From the NCBI GenBank assembly GCA_014379345.1, contig JACMLY010000150.1, positions 1-64,000 of the forward strand: a DNA stretch of 64,000 nt, written 5' to 3'. Made by a program: the position numbers and the translations under genes. This DNA is from Chitinophagaceae bacterium (GTDB taxonomy: Bacteria > Bacteroidota > Bacteroidia > Chitinophagales > Chitinophagaceae). The first letter of the stretch is position 1, and every line of letters begins with the position of its first letter. Under the pieces are notes generated by a model. That model worked only from the letters and a program-made list of their open reading frames with translations. It ran no database searches and was not told where the DNA came from. Shown piece after piece: positions 1-8,699 of the stretch.

Positions 1-53
1 AGGTGATGATGAATAAATTACAACTTTTTATTCACTACTCACCACTGACCATC
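1..53. repeat. Intergenic inverted repeat, family F (cut by window edge)
   Basis: Bases 2-16 (GGTGATGATGAATAA) pair imperfectly with 28-43 (TTATTCACTACTCACC), and the CACCACTGACCAT tail extends the right side. The same vocabulary of GTGA/TCAC words recurs at 27199-27280 and as a half element at 16653-16670. What lies to its left is outside the window. Confidence 0.5.
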
Positions 54-164
54 TCGCCATTTGTCGCAAATTGCCCCTGATTTGTCGTGATCATGCATCT
101 ATGATTATCAGGGACTGTATTACTTTGCATGAGAAATTTAAGTACTGACTTCAAAAAAATAACA

Positions 165-590
165 ATGGAAATAGCAAACGAAAAAAAGATCACCGTTGAA
201 AGCACGGTAAATGCTCCGGTAGAAAAAGTATGGAAATACTGGACTTCTCCTGAGCACATTACAAAATGGAATTCCGCTTCTGACGATTGGCATACGCCTT
301 TCGCAGAAAATGATCTGCAGGTAGGGGGTAAATTTTCTTCGAGAATGGAAGCCAAGGATGGCAGCTTTGGGTTTGATTTTGGTGGTGTGTACGATGAAGT
401 AAAACAGCATGAACGCATCGCCTACACGCTTGGCGATGGCAGAACGGTAAGTGTAGATTTCGCGGGGAGCGGTAATCAAACCAACGTCACTGAAACCTTC
501 GATGCCGAAACAACAAATTCAGTTGAGCTACAAAGAGGCGGATGGCAGACAATCCTCAATAACTTCAAAAAATATGTCGAGTCAAATTAA
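165..590 (+). CDS. SRPBCC / AHSA1-type ligand-binding protein
   Basis: A 141-residue soluble protein of the START-like SRPBCC fold, AHSA1 (Hsp90 ATPase activator homologue 1-like) branch. Seen: an N-terminal strand followed by APVEKVWKYWTSPEHITKW, the usual helix-grip opening of the family, a GGKF strand near the first third, and a C-terminal amphipathic helix beginning RGGWQTILNNF. Family members bind hydrophobic ligands in a cavity; no substrate can be named here. An upstream in-frame ATG at 129 would add 12 residues, but the family normally begins just before the first strand, and a -7-like box (TTACTTTG, 120-127) would put the mRNA start close to 132, so the ATG at 165 is preferred. A distant paralogue lies at 16670-17131. 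Confidence 0.85.
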   Translation: MEIANEKKITVESTVNAPVEKVWKYWTSPEHITKWNSASDDWHTPFAENDLQVGGKFSSRMEAKDGSFGFDFGGVYDEVKQHERIAYTLGDGRTVSVDFAGSGNQTNVTETFDAETTNSVELQRGGWQTILNNFKKYVESN

Positions 591-665
591 CTACAAAAAT
601 TTTGGCAATGATCAGTCCGTTAATTATAAATCAGAATAATCATTTAATCACTCAAATCAGAAGTT

Positions 666-959
666 ATGATAATCGTTCACGATATTTTTATCTGCAAACC
701 AGGAAATGCTTCCAAGCTTGCAAAACTATTCAAAGAAGTAATGTCTGAAAATAGTGAAACACTTGATATCATGACTGATATGACAGGGCAATATAACAAG
801 GTACTGATCGTATCGCAGTACGAGAGTCTCTCCGCATATGAAAATAGCTGGAAAAAATATGAAGAAGATACTGACGCCAACCGGAAAATGAATGAAAAAA
901 TGAAAGGTTACCATGAGATGTATCTGTCCGGTTCACGGGAGATCTACAAAACCTGGTAA
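666..959 (+). CDS. Small dimeric alpha-beta barrel-like protein
   Basis: A 97-residue protein with no signal peptide. It starts with a beta strand (MIIVHDIFICKPG), then a helix rich in Lys and Glu, a second strand (KVLIVSQYESLSAYENSW) and a final amphipathic helix. This order resembles NIPSNAP/ABM-type dimeric alpha-beta barrels, in which an early strand ends in a PG turn and a later strand carries the S-L-xx-Y/W-E helix. That assignment is by pattern only; no catalytic residue is recognised. It lies 76 bases after the SRPBCC gene on the same strand and may be co-transcribed with it. The stop codon is followed within two bases by a long palindrome that can act as a terminator. Confidence 0.75.
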   Translation: MIIVHDIFICKPGNASKLAKLFKEVMSENSETLDIMTDMTGQYNKVLIVSQYESLSAYENSWKKYEEDTDANRKMNEKMKGYHEMYLSGSREIYKTW

Positions 960-960
960 T

Positions 961-1011
961 TTTTTTGCCACGGACTACACGGATTATCACGGATTAAATC
1001 CGTGGCAAAAA
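961..1011. repeat. Intergenic palindrome, family B (GCCACGGATTACACGG type)
   Basis: Arms TTTTTGCCACGGA (962-974) and TCCGTGGCAAAAA (999-1011) are perfect complements, with ACGGATTA words between them. It fills the gap between two convergent genes and has T-runs on both strands, so it can serve as a bidirectional terminator. A second family member is at 57418-57488. Confidence 0.85.
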
Positions 1012-1031
1012 GATCTTACCGCATTAGGTCC

Positions 1032-2183
1032 TTATGGTTTTATTTGAAATTGAACCGAAGCCTTCGTTTTTTCCCAGATCACATTGAGCATACCACCACC
1101 ACGGGCGGGTTTTATCTCCATCGTGAATTGTTCAATCACTTCAGGTAGTTGTTCCGACTGCATTGGTACATGCAGCACATCGAACGCAGGATTGTATTCG
1201 GTTCCCCACACATTCGCCTGGCTGTTAAACATCATCGTCCATCCTTGTTGGGAAGGAAGAGTCCAGATAGAATAGGCGCCGGCGGGTAGTTCCTTCTCAC
1301 CGAAGATCAGGGTGTGATCGGTCACCAGTCTTGTTGCCGCATTCGCACCGGTTCGCCAGAAACGATCGTAAGGCACTACTGCGCCAAAGATCGTTCGTCC
1401 CCTCACTCTCGGTCGTGAATACACGATCTTCAGAGAAGTGTTATTGAGCAAAGTAAATACTGAATCAGCCTGGTTGATTGCTACAGCACCTGCTGCGGTT
1501 TCCTGTGCAACAAAGCGATCAGTCAATGCCTTCAGGTCGAGTTTGTTCGTTACCAACGCTGTAACATTCCATGAAGATCCGATCGCATCAATAGATTTCA
1601 GCATTCCGTTTTTGTCAAGATACAGTGTCATCATACCGGTTACTGTGCTGCCCACATACAACTGATCCTTTGCTATTCTTTTAATGATATATTTCTTATT
1701 TGTACCGAAAGTCAGGTGTCCTGATACGAGGCTATCGCCAACACCCTTTGGCGCATAGTTTACCCAGAAAGGAATAAAATATCTAAACGGAGCACCAATC
1801 GCATTTGTCATTACCCCCCGTCCTGGGAATCGCGAAACAGTAAGAGTCCGGCCAGGCTGCTGTTGTTCAATAAAGGTTGAATCATCGCGAACGTATAATC
1901 GATAGTTCGCGATTAACTGCGGATCTCTGCCAGCTCTGAACGCATGTCCTTCCGCTGATTCAATGTCACCATTCGGGTAAAGTGTGCCCTTCATTTTTGT
2001 CACCGACACATTCGGTCTGGCCAGTACTTCCATGCTGAATTGATTTCCTTTTAATTCGTAATAGCCGGCCATGGTGGTGTCCTTGCCGAGTAGATAAACG
2101 AGATAGCCGGAAATGGGCTTGTTGTTTTGTGCAAACAAAAGTGTAGGCAGCATACACAAAAACAAAATAGTAGCACGTAGCAT
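1032..2183 (-). CDS. Secreted DUF2911 domain protein
   Basis: A 383-residue exported protein. Residues 1-18 form a signal peptide (MLRATILFLCMLPTLLFAQ). Residues about 250-380 match DUF2911 as known from Bacteroidota: SRPRVRGRTIFG, then PYDRFWRTGANAATR, then the LPAGAYSIWTLP and MMFNSQANVWGTEYN stretches. The first 240 residues are a separate beta-rich region describing a surface similar to repeat proteins reporting TPNGDI-type strands; I do not recognise it. DUF2911 has no established biochemical role. The gene ends towards the upstream convergent gene and is followed by the palindrome at 961-1011; its own upstream side (2184-2261) holds no clear promoter match. Confidence 0.85.
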   Translation of the reverse strand: MLRATILFLCMLPTLLFAQNNKPISGYLVYLLGKDTTMAGYYELKGNQFSMEVLARPNVSVTKMKGTLYPNGDIESAEGHAFRAGRDPQLIANYRLYVRDDSTFIEQQQPGRTLTVSRFPGRGVMTNAIGAPFRYFIPFWVNYAPKGVGDSLVSGHLTFGTNKKYIIKRIAKDQLYVGSTVTGMMTLYLDKNGMLKSIDAIGSSWNVTALVTNKLDLKALTDRFVAQETAAGAVAINQADSVFTLLNNTSLKIVYSRPRVRGRTIFGAVVPYDRFWRTGANAATRLVTDHTLIFGEKELPAGAYSIWTLPSQQGWTMMFNSQANVWGTEYNPAFDVLHVPMQSEQLPEVIEQFTMEIKPARGGGMLNVIWEKTKASVQFQIKP

Positions 2184-2261
2184 CAGAGAATTTTGTCTTA
2201 AGCTAGTTATATTTTTTTATGTGAACCCTATGTTTTTGCGAGATTTAACCTCGAAATAGCT

Positions 2262-2317
2262 CTCGCAAAGTCGTGAAGGCGCAAAGGTGATTGCTTTGCG
2301 TCTTCCCGTCTTTGCAA
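2262..2317. repeat. Intergenic inverted repeat, family A (CGCAAAG type)
   Basis: TCGCAAAG-TCGTGAAG-GCGCAAAG (2262-2285 region) faces TTTGCG-TCTTCCCG-TCTTTGC (2295-2315), giving a long hairpin with small mismatches. It sits 7 bases beyond the stop codon of the DUF1501 gene. GCAAAG-word hairpins of this sort are known as dispersed elements in many bacterial genomes; only one copy is in this window. Confidence 0.75.
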
Positions 2318-2323
2318 GAATTA

Positions 2324-3832
2324 TCATGCAATGATAGCATCGATCACTTTTCCGGCTACGTCGGTCAGCCTGAAAGGCCGGCCCTGGAAAGGATAGGTAA
2401 ATTGTTCATGATCGAATCCCAGCTGATGCAGGATAGTTGCCTGTACATCGAAGACCTCGGTTTTACCGCTAACAGCACTGTATCCGATCTCGTCTGTCTC
2501 GCCGTAACTGTACCCTTTTTTTATTCCACCACCCGCCATCCAGATGGTAAATGCTTCGGTATGATGGTCGCGGCCTTTATACGGGTTCTGCGCGCCATTC
2601 CGATTTTCCATCATCGGTGTACGGCCGAACTCTCCTGCCCAAACTACCAATGTTTCCTCGAGCATACCGCGTTGTTTCAGATCGAGGATCAAAGCGGTCA
2701 TTGCTTTATCTACCGACCTGTATTTATTGATCATCCCCACATTAAGTGCATTGCTTTCATGGTCGCCATGCGCGTCCCATCCCCAGTCAAACAATTGCAC
2801 AAAACGCACACCTTTTTCAACGAGTCTTCTCGCAAGCAGTACATTATTTGCAAAACTTGCTTTGCCTGGTTTGGTGCCATACATCTCGTGTACATACTCC
2901 GGTTCATTGTCAATATTCATTACTTCAGGAGCAGTGATCTGCATCCTGTAGGCCATTTCGTATTGTGATATGCGTGATAAGATCTCCGGATCCTGGTATT
3001 CTTCGTACTCCTGCTGGTTCGCTTTATTGATCGCATCGATAGAAGCTTTGCGAAGGTTACGGCTCATTCCCCTGGGATCGTTGATAAAAAGAACGGGATC
3101 TCCTTCGCTTCGGCATTGTACACCCTGGTACACAGAAGGCAAAAATCCACTGCCCCACACACTCTTACCGGCATCGGGTAAGGTACCGCCACTGGAAAGC
3201 ACAACAAAGCCCGGCAGGTTCTGGTTCTCTGTTCCCAATCCATAGGTAACCCAACTTCCTAAACTCGGCCTTCCTAACCTTGGACTTCCTGTATGTACCA
3301 GCAACTGAGCCGGTGCATGATTGAATTGATCGGTTGTAACTGCTTTCAGAAAAGTGACCTCGTCGGCAATGCTCGAAAAATGCGGCAGGTGATCACTGAT
3401 CCAGGAACCGCTTTCACCATGTTGTGAAAAATTGGCCTGTGGCCCCAGCATTTTCGGGATTCCGCGGATAAAAGCAAACTGCTTACCTGCGAGCAATGAA
3501 GGCGGACAATCCAGTCCATCCATTTTCATCAGCTCGGGTTTGTAATCAAACAATTCAAGTTGAGATGGCGCCCCTGCCATATGCAGAAAGATCACGCTCT
3601 TGGCCCTACCTGAAAACGGCGGCGATTTAGGTAACAACGGCCTGGCAGGATCAAATACCACCGGATTGTATTTACCTGATGAACTGCCACATCCGCCTAG
3701 TAAAGACCCGATGGCCAGAGCACCAAGTCCCATAGCACTCTCTTTTAAAAAATGCCTTCGGGTATGTGCCTGCATCGCTGTTCGTTGTGCCTCGCGAATC
3801 AGCCGCTGATCATGTATTTCCTGGCGAGTCAT
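2324..3832 (-). CDS. DUF1501 family exported protein with Tat/lipoprotein-type signal
   Basis: A 502-residue protein of the DUF1501 family (alkaline-phosphatase/sulfatase-like superfamily). The N terminus has a twin-arginine motif RRHFLK at 25-30, a hydrophobic stretch and LLGGC ending at Cys48, so export by Tat and lipid attachment are both plausible. Family landmarks seen are GRAKSVIFLHMAGAPSQLELFDYKP, the HGESGSWISDHLPH segment, FDWGWDAHGDHESN and VVWAGEFGRTPM. It starts 10 bases after the stop codon of the DUF1549/DUF1553 gene on the same strand, and the two families are known partners; they very likely form one operon and act at the cell envelope. The exact reaction is unknown. Confidence 0.9.
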   Translation of the reverse strand: MTRQEIHDQRLIREAQRTAMQAHTRRHFLKESAMGLGALAIGSLLGGCGSSSGKYNPVVFDPARPLLPKSPPFSGRAKSVIFLHMAGAPSQLELFDYKPELMKMDGLDCPPSLLAGKQFAFIRGIPKMLGPQANFSQHGESGSWISDHLPHFSSIADEVTFLKAVTTDQFNHAPAQLLVHTGSPRLGRPSLGSWVTYGLGTENQNLPGFVVLSSGGTLPDAGKSVWGSGFLPSVYQGVQCRSEGDPVLFINDPRGMSRNLRKASIDAINKANQQEYEEYQDPEILSRISQYEMAYRMQITAPEVMNIDNEPEYVHEMYGTKPGKASFANNVLLARRLVEKGVRFVQLFDWGWDAHGDHESNALNVGMINKYRSVDKAMTALILDLKQRGMLEETLVVWAGEFGRTPMMENRNGAQNPYKGRDHHTEAFTIWMAGGGIKKGYSYGETDEIGYSAVSGKTEVFDVQATILHQLGFDHEQFTYPFQGRPFRLTDVAGKVIDAIIA

Positions 3833-3842
3833 GTTTTCATTT

Positions 3843-6581
3843 TTAGTTTTTCATTACAACTTCATCAAGGTTCAGTAGGGCGTTGGCCACAACCATCAAT
3901 GCCGCACCCTCTGCAGTACTAAGCTCTTTATCTTCACCCGTGATAGAATAAGCACTGCTTTTATCTTTCGAAAATTCGTTGAAAGCAGTATGATAAAGCT
4001 CCATGAACAACTTTAATTTTTCCGGTGATATTGAAGCGTACAGCATGATTTCATACCCTTTGCTGATCTGCATTTTTACATCTTTCCCTCCTTCCCTCAT
4101 CATTCGTTTTGCAAATTGGGCGGCCATGTCTACGTACGCTGAATCATTCAATGTCACCAGGGCCTGCAGCGGAGTATTTGTTCTTATCCTCCTGGCATTA
4201 CAAACCACCCGTTGTGCACCATCAAACGAAATCATAGACGGATAAGGGGAGCTTCGTTTCCAGTAAGTGTACACGGCTCTGCGGTACCGGTCTTCACCGG
4301 AGCTGTTGAGCCATTGCGAACCATTGTAGGGAGAATTCCAGATGCCTGACGGCTGCCATGGCATTACGCTCTTCCCATACATTTTATCGCTCATCATACC
4401 GCTTATGCATAGATGTTGATCCCTCAACTGTTCGGCACTCAGCCTCAGCCTGGGTCCGCGCGCATACCATTTATTATACGGGTCTTTTTCCCTGAGTTCA
4501 GGAGTTAGCTTTGAATCCTGGCGATAAGTAGCGCTCATCACAAATTCTTTTAGCAATTTCTTCAGACTCCAGTTATAATCATGCATGAGCTGGTAGGCAT
4601 AATGATCTATTAATTCTTTGTGCGTAGGAGGAATGCCCTGCGTTCCCATATCTTCTAATGTTTCTGCGATGCCGGTGCCAAACAATTGTTCCCAAAGACG
4701 ATTGACAATGGTTCGGGATACGAGCGGATTGTTTTTATTCGTAAGCCATAGAGAAAGTCCCATCCTGTTTTTCGGGGCATTCGCCGGCATGGCCATACTT
4801 AATGATTTAGGTACGCCGGGCTCTACTTTTTTTCCTAACGTAAGCCGGTTACCTCTTTCGAAAACATGGGTTGCCCGCTGGATCGTAGTTGGATTTTCAA
4901 CCATAACCGGGGTAGTAGGAACCTGGGCTTTCATCAATGAGCGATATTTTTCCAATACGACTTTATAACCTGGTTGATCTTTTCCAGGCAATTGGCGGTT
5001 GAACGATATCCAGTTGATCTTCATATGAAAATCCTGGTTGCCAACCGGTACACTCGTATTCGAATAAGAAAAATAAATATCGTGTATACCTGCTTGTTGT
5101 AAGGATGGAAAAGAGCTAATCTGCCATTTGGAATTTAAAGCAGGTTTGATACTCGCAATTACTTCTCCGTCAGGTGAATCCATGTGTAATTTCAGAATAC
5201 CATTCTTCGTGTAAGGATTAAATTGAAACACCAATTCGTCAGCATGGCGGAGGTCAACTTTTTTCAATCTGAATAAAGCATTATTGCGGAGTAACAAGTC
5301 GCTGTTATTGCCGTCTATCACAGTGTTGACCAGACTGTCTGCTGTATTTGCATAGATAGCAGGTTGCCAGGTGCGCAAAAAATGTTTGGTGGCTTTCGAA
5401 TGATCTTCGTCTGAATATTTTTTTACCCAGTTAGTTACGGTCTCCAGCTCTCGGGACAGGGTGTCATTGAAAGTTCTTAACAGCGGATAGTCGCCGGGCT
5501 GGTCTTCATCACGGGAATTATTAAAGTAGCTCACAAAACTATAATACTCTTCATGGCGAAACGGATCATAGGGATGACTATGGCATTGCACACAGGAAAA
5601 CGTTGTGCCCATCAAGGCTTCCCAGGTAGTGTTCACCCGGTCGAGGACTGCAGCAGTGCGGAACTCTTCATTGTCGGTTCCTCCTTCATCATTCGTCATT
5701 GAATTTCTGCTGAAGGCGGTGGCAATATAATCGGCATCCAGGGGATCCGGGAGCAGATCGCCTGCTATTTGTTGTATTAAAAATTGATCATAGGGTTTGT
5801 CTTCATTAAAAGCCCCGATCACCCAATCGCGGTATTTCCAGATCTCTCTACCCACGTCGGCTTCATAGCCCTTGGTATCGGCATAACGGGCAAGGTCAAG
5901 CCACATGGCAGCCCAGCGTTCTCCGTAATGTTTCGATTCAAGTAGCGAGTCCACCAATATCTCGTATGCTTTCTCCGATGGATTGCTCAGGTATTTACCA
6001 GCGATTTCCTGCGGGGGGTACATGCCAATCAGGTCGAGACTTACTCTTCTGAGCAGAATAGCTTTGCCTGCCTGTTGTGATGGAGACAATTTGTTTTCTT
6101 TCAGGCGCTCAAAGATGAACCGGTCCACATCGTTTTTTATCCATGGATCCTCTTTTGGCGGAACGGATGTTTTCTGAACTGGAAGATAGGCCCAATGGTC
6201 GCCCCATTTAGCGCCCTGCCTGATCCAACGGGTAAGAATGTTTATCTCCCGGTCGCTAAGCGGTTCATGTCTGTAAGGCATGCGTTCCTCCGGATCATTG
6301 AGATTTATACGCCGGATCATTTCACTGTTGGCGGGATCCCCGGGAATAATGGCAGGCTTTCCTGATTCCGTATTCGCGAGTGCATCTTCCCTGAACAGCA
6401 CGCTAAAACCGGCTTTGGCTTTCACACCGCCATGGCAGGTAATGCATTTTTTATTGAGAATGGGTTTTACCTCAGCATTGAAATCTACCAATTCATCTTT
6501 TGTAAACCGAAATGAAATAAGTATACCAATCACTAAAAGCGAAACAACAACAAGGATCTTTTTACTTCCTGCAAACCTCAT
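3843..6581 (-). CDS. Planctomycete-type cytochrome protein (PSCyt1-DUF1549-DUF1553)
   Basis: A 912-residue membrane-anchored protein. A single N-terminal hydrophobic segment (ILVVVSLLVIGILISF) is followed by a PSCyt1 haem-binding motif CITCH, then DUF1549 (roughly residues 140-350, ending with a second CVQCH motif and HPYDPF), then DUF1553 (roughly 620-870). These domains are typical of Planctomycetota and occur also in Bacteroidota, nearly always beside DUF1501. The frame is open further upstream to a TTG at 6617, but the ATG at 6581 gives a standard signal-anchor start (MRFAGSKK) and is preferred. The two CxxCH motifs suggest covalent haem and an electron-transfer step outside the cytoplasm; the substrate is unknown. 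Confidence 0.9.
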   Translation of the reverse strand: MRFAGSKKILVVVSLLVIGILISFRFTKDELVDFNAEVKPILNKKCITCHGGVKAKAGFSVLFREDALANTESGKPAIIPGDPANSEMIRRINLNDPEERMPYRHEPLSDREINILTRWIRQGAKWGDHWAYLPVQKTSVPPKEDPWIKNDVDRFIFERLKENKLSPSQQAGKAILLRRVSLDLIGMYPPQEIAGKYLSNPSEKAYEILVDSLLESKHYGERWAAMWLDLARYADTKGYEADVGREIWKYRDWVIGAFNEDKPYDQFLIQQIAGDLLPDPLDADYIATAFSRNSMTNDEGGTDNEEFRTAAVLDRVNTTWEALMGTTFSCVQCHSHPYDPFRHEEYYSFVSYFNNSRDEDQPGDYPLLRTFNDTLSRELETVTNWVKKYSDEDHSKATKHFLRTWQPAIYANTADSLVNTVIDGNNSDLLLRNNALFRLKKVDLRHADELVFQFNPYTKNGILKLHMDSPDGEVIASIKPALNSKWQISSFPSLQQAGIHDIYFSYSNTSVPVGNQDFHMKINWISFNRQLPGKDQPGYKVVLEKYRSLMKAQVPTTPVMVENPTTIQRATHVFERGNRLTLGKKVEPGVPKSLSMAMPANAPKNRMGLSLWLTNKNNPLVSRTIVNRLWEQLFGTGIAETLEDMGTQGIPPTHKELIDHYAYQLMHDYNWSLKKLLKEFVMSATYRQDSKLTPELREKDPYNKWYARGPRLRLSAEQLRDQHLCISGMMSDKMYGKSVMPWQPSGIWNSPYNGSQWLNSSGEDRYRRAVYTYWKRSSPYPSMISFDGAQRVVCNARRIRTNTPLQALVTLNDSAYVDMAAQFAKRMMREGGKDVKMQISKGYEIMLYASISPEKLKLFMELYHTAFNEFSKDKSSAYSITGEDKELSTAEGAALMVVANALLNLDEVVMKN

Positions 6582-6830
6582 AGGCAACACTAAGAAAACG
6601 TTAGAAATGCGATTCAAAAACCCATGTACAATTTAAGCATTTTTGAGCTAGGAGATAAAGAGGGAATTGGATTTAAAATTAGCCATACGAAAGCAGAAGA
6701 GAGAAAAGTGGTAATCTATTCTCTCATCGCTTTGAAAAAAGTTTAGTTATAACCTGGTGTGACGAACCTACTAACGCAACATTTTACACCGTTGCGACTT
6801 CGTGATATTTTTAAGCATAAAACATTCCAC

Positions 6831-8645
6831 TCACCGGTATCCCACTGCCTGCAGTTCAAACAATTCTGCATAACGGTTACCGGCGGCTAGCAATTCTTCA
6901 TGCGTACCTAATTCCGTAACATGTCCATCATCGATTACTGCTATTCGGTCGGCGATACGTACAGTGGAAAAACGGTGCGAGATGACGATGCCTATGCGGC
7001 CTTTCAGATTTTCTTTTAGCTCGGCGAAAATTGCTGCTTCGGCCTCCGGATCGAGGGCTGAGGTCGGTTCGTCGAGGATCCAGATATCAGCATTTCGATA
7101 CATTATCCGGGCGAGTGCGAGCCGCTGCCATTCACCACCTGAAAGATCATGCCCTCCTTCAAACAGCCTGCCTACTTTTGAATCGAGTCCTTTCGGCATT
7201 TTTTTTACCAGCCACTCACTGCGTGAATCGCGCAGGGCCTTCAATACCTGTTCATCATCGGCATGGGCATAAGGCCAGCCCATTATAACGTTCTCCCTTA
7301 CGGACAATTCATAATTCGCGTAATCCTGGAACAGAACCCCGATCCGGCTGCGCAAGGCATCGGGGTCCATTTGTTTTACATCAATACCATTTATGCGAAC
7401 AGAGCCCTGGTGTGCATCGTAAAACCGGAGCAACAATTTTACGAGCGTGCTTTTTCCCGCACCATTTTCACCTACCAATGCAATCAGTTCACCACTTCTG
7501 ATTATAAGATCTAATGATTTAACTGCAGCGCCGGTTCCTCCGGGATAGGAAAAAGAGACGTCTTTGAATTCAATACCGGATATTGCGCCTTCGGGAATCG
7601 GAACTGGTTTTTCCGGAACGGGTATCAATGACCCGATGCCCAGAAAGGAAAAATAATCATCGAGAAAAGTGGTATGCTGGTCCACCGCTATAAATGTACT
7701 GGTGATTTGTCCAAGTGTTCCCGACACCGATGTAAATGCTCCGATCACAAGCACAACTCCCCCCGGGTTGATCGTTCCTTCAATGCCACGGATAGCTACA
7801 AACACATACGCTAACGCAAGCGTTGTTCCGCTTACGATCCCGCTGATCAGGGAGATACGTGAGCGCATACGATACATCCGTTGTCTCTGCGTAAAAAGAT
7901 CCTCGGAGAGTTTGCGGTATCTTCCCAACAAATAATCAGCCAGCACATAAGCCCTGATCTCTTTTGTTGTGCGAGGTTCCACCAGCAAGTCGGCCATATA
8001 TCCGCGTTCCCGTTCTTCAGGCGTTTCCTGGTAAAAGTATTTGTACAGCTTTGAGGTAACACGACTTTCAATTACCAGTGAGAGCAATGCAGAACCGAGC
8101 GCCAACACAACCAATATCCAGTGAAGGCTGGCAAGCAATCCCGCCATCAACACGATCGTTACGATATTGCCCGACAGGCCGAGTACCGACCAGGTGAGAT
8201 CTCCCGGTCTCCAGGACACATCGCGCTTGGCGCGTGCAAGCCGGTCGTGCCAATCCGAATTATCGAAATGGCCGAGATCTACTTTTGAAGCCTTTTCAAG
8301 TAGGCGACGTTCTGCTTCGAGCTCCACACGGCGTACGTATAATTCTCTTCCGGCTCCTACATAGGCACTCACTGCTCTTTGCACGGTGCTGGCAATCCAC
8401 AATCCTAATACGATAGGAAGAAGGTCCACAAAGTGCAACTCGTGAATCCGTGCTTCTGCGATCTTGTTCACCAGCATTGAACCTAATAGCACGGCAACAG
8501 GAGGCATGATGGCGCTGAACATTCCCAACAATGTATAACGGATAAGCAAACGTGGTGAGGCTGTCCACGCAAGCGCCAGGCCATGTCGCAGATTTTTTCT
8601 TACTCTGCTAAGCCGGCCCCCCGGTTTGGAAGAATTTTTTTCCAT
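6831..8645 (-). CDS. ABC transporter, fused permease and ATPase (half transporter)
   Basis: A 604-residue ABC-type exporter subunit. Residues about 30-320 form the membrane domain with hydrophobic stretches near 37-60, 73-95, 158-190 and 265-315. The ATPase follows: Walker A GENGAGKST (392-400), signature LSGGE (501-505), Walker B IWILDEPTS (521-529) and the switch histidine in VISHR (554-558). One polypeptide carries one of each domain, so a homodimer is expected. The sequence is of the MsbA/multidrug-like class, and the substrate cannot be told. The pirin-like gene upstream (8700-9410) is on the same strand with a gap of only 54 bases and may be co-transcribed. Confidence 0.93.
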   Translation of the reverse strand: MEKNSSKPGGRLSRVRKNLRHGLALAWTASPRLLIRYTLLGMFSAIMPPVAVLLGSMLVNKIAEARIHELHFVDLLPIVLGLWIASTVQRAVSAYVGAGRELYVRRVELEAERRLLEKASKVDLGHFDNSDWHDRLARAKRDVSWRPGDLTWSVLGLSGNIVTIVLMAGLLASLHWILVVLALGSALLSLVIESRVTSKLYKYFYQETPEERERGYMADLLVEPRTTKEIRAYVLADYLLGRYRKLSEDLFTQRQRMYRMRSRISLISGIVSGTTLALAYVFVAIRGIEGTINPGGVVLVIGAFTSVSGTLGQITSTFIAVDQHTTFLDDYFSFLGIGSLIPVPEKPVPIPEGAISGIEFKDVSFSYPGGTGAAVKSLDLIIRSGELIALVGENGAGKSTLVKLLLRFYDAHQGSVRINGIDVKQMDPDALRSRIGVLFQDYANYELSVRENVIMGWPYAHADDEQVLKALRDSRSEWLVKKMPKGLDSKVGRLFEGGHDLSGGEWQRLALARIMYRNADIWILDEPTSALDPEAEAAIFAELKENLKGRIGIVISHRFSTVRIADRIAVIDDGHVTELGTHEELLAAGNRYAELFELQAVGYR

Positions 8646-8699
8646 CGTATTACTAATATAATGGAAAGCTGCGTATTCAATCAGGATTAGTGGCAGGTA

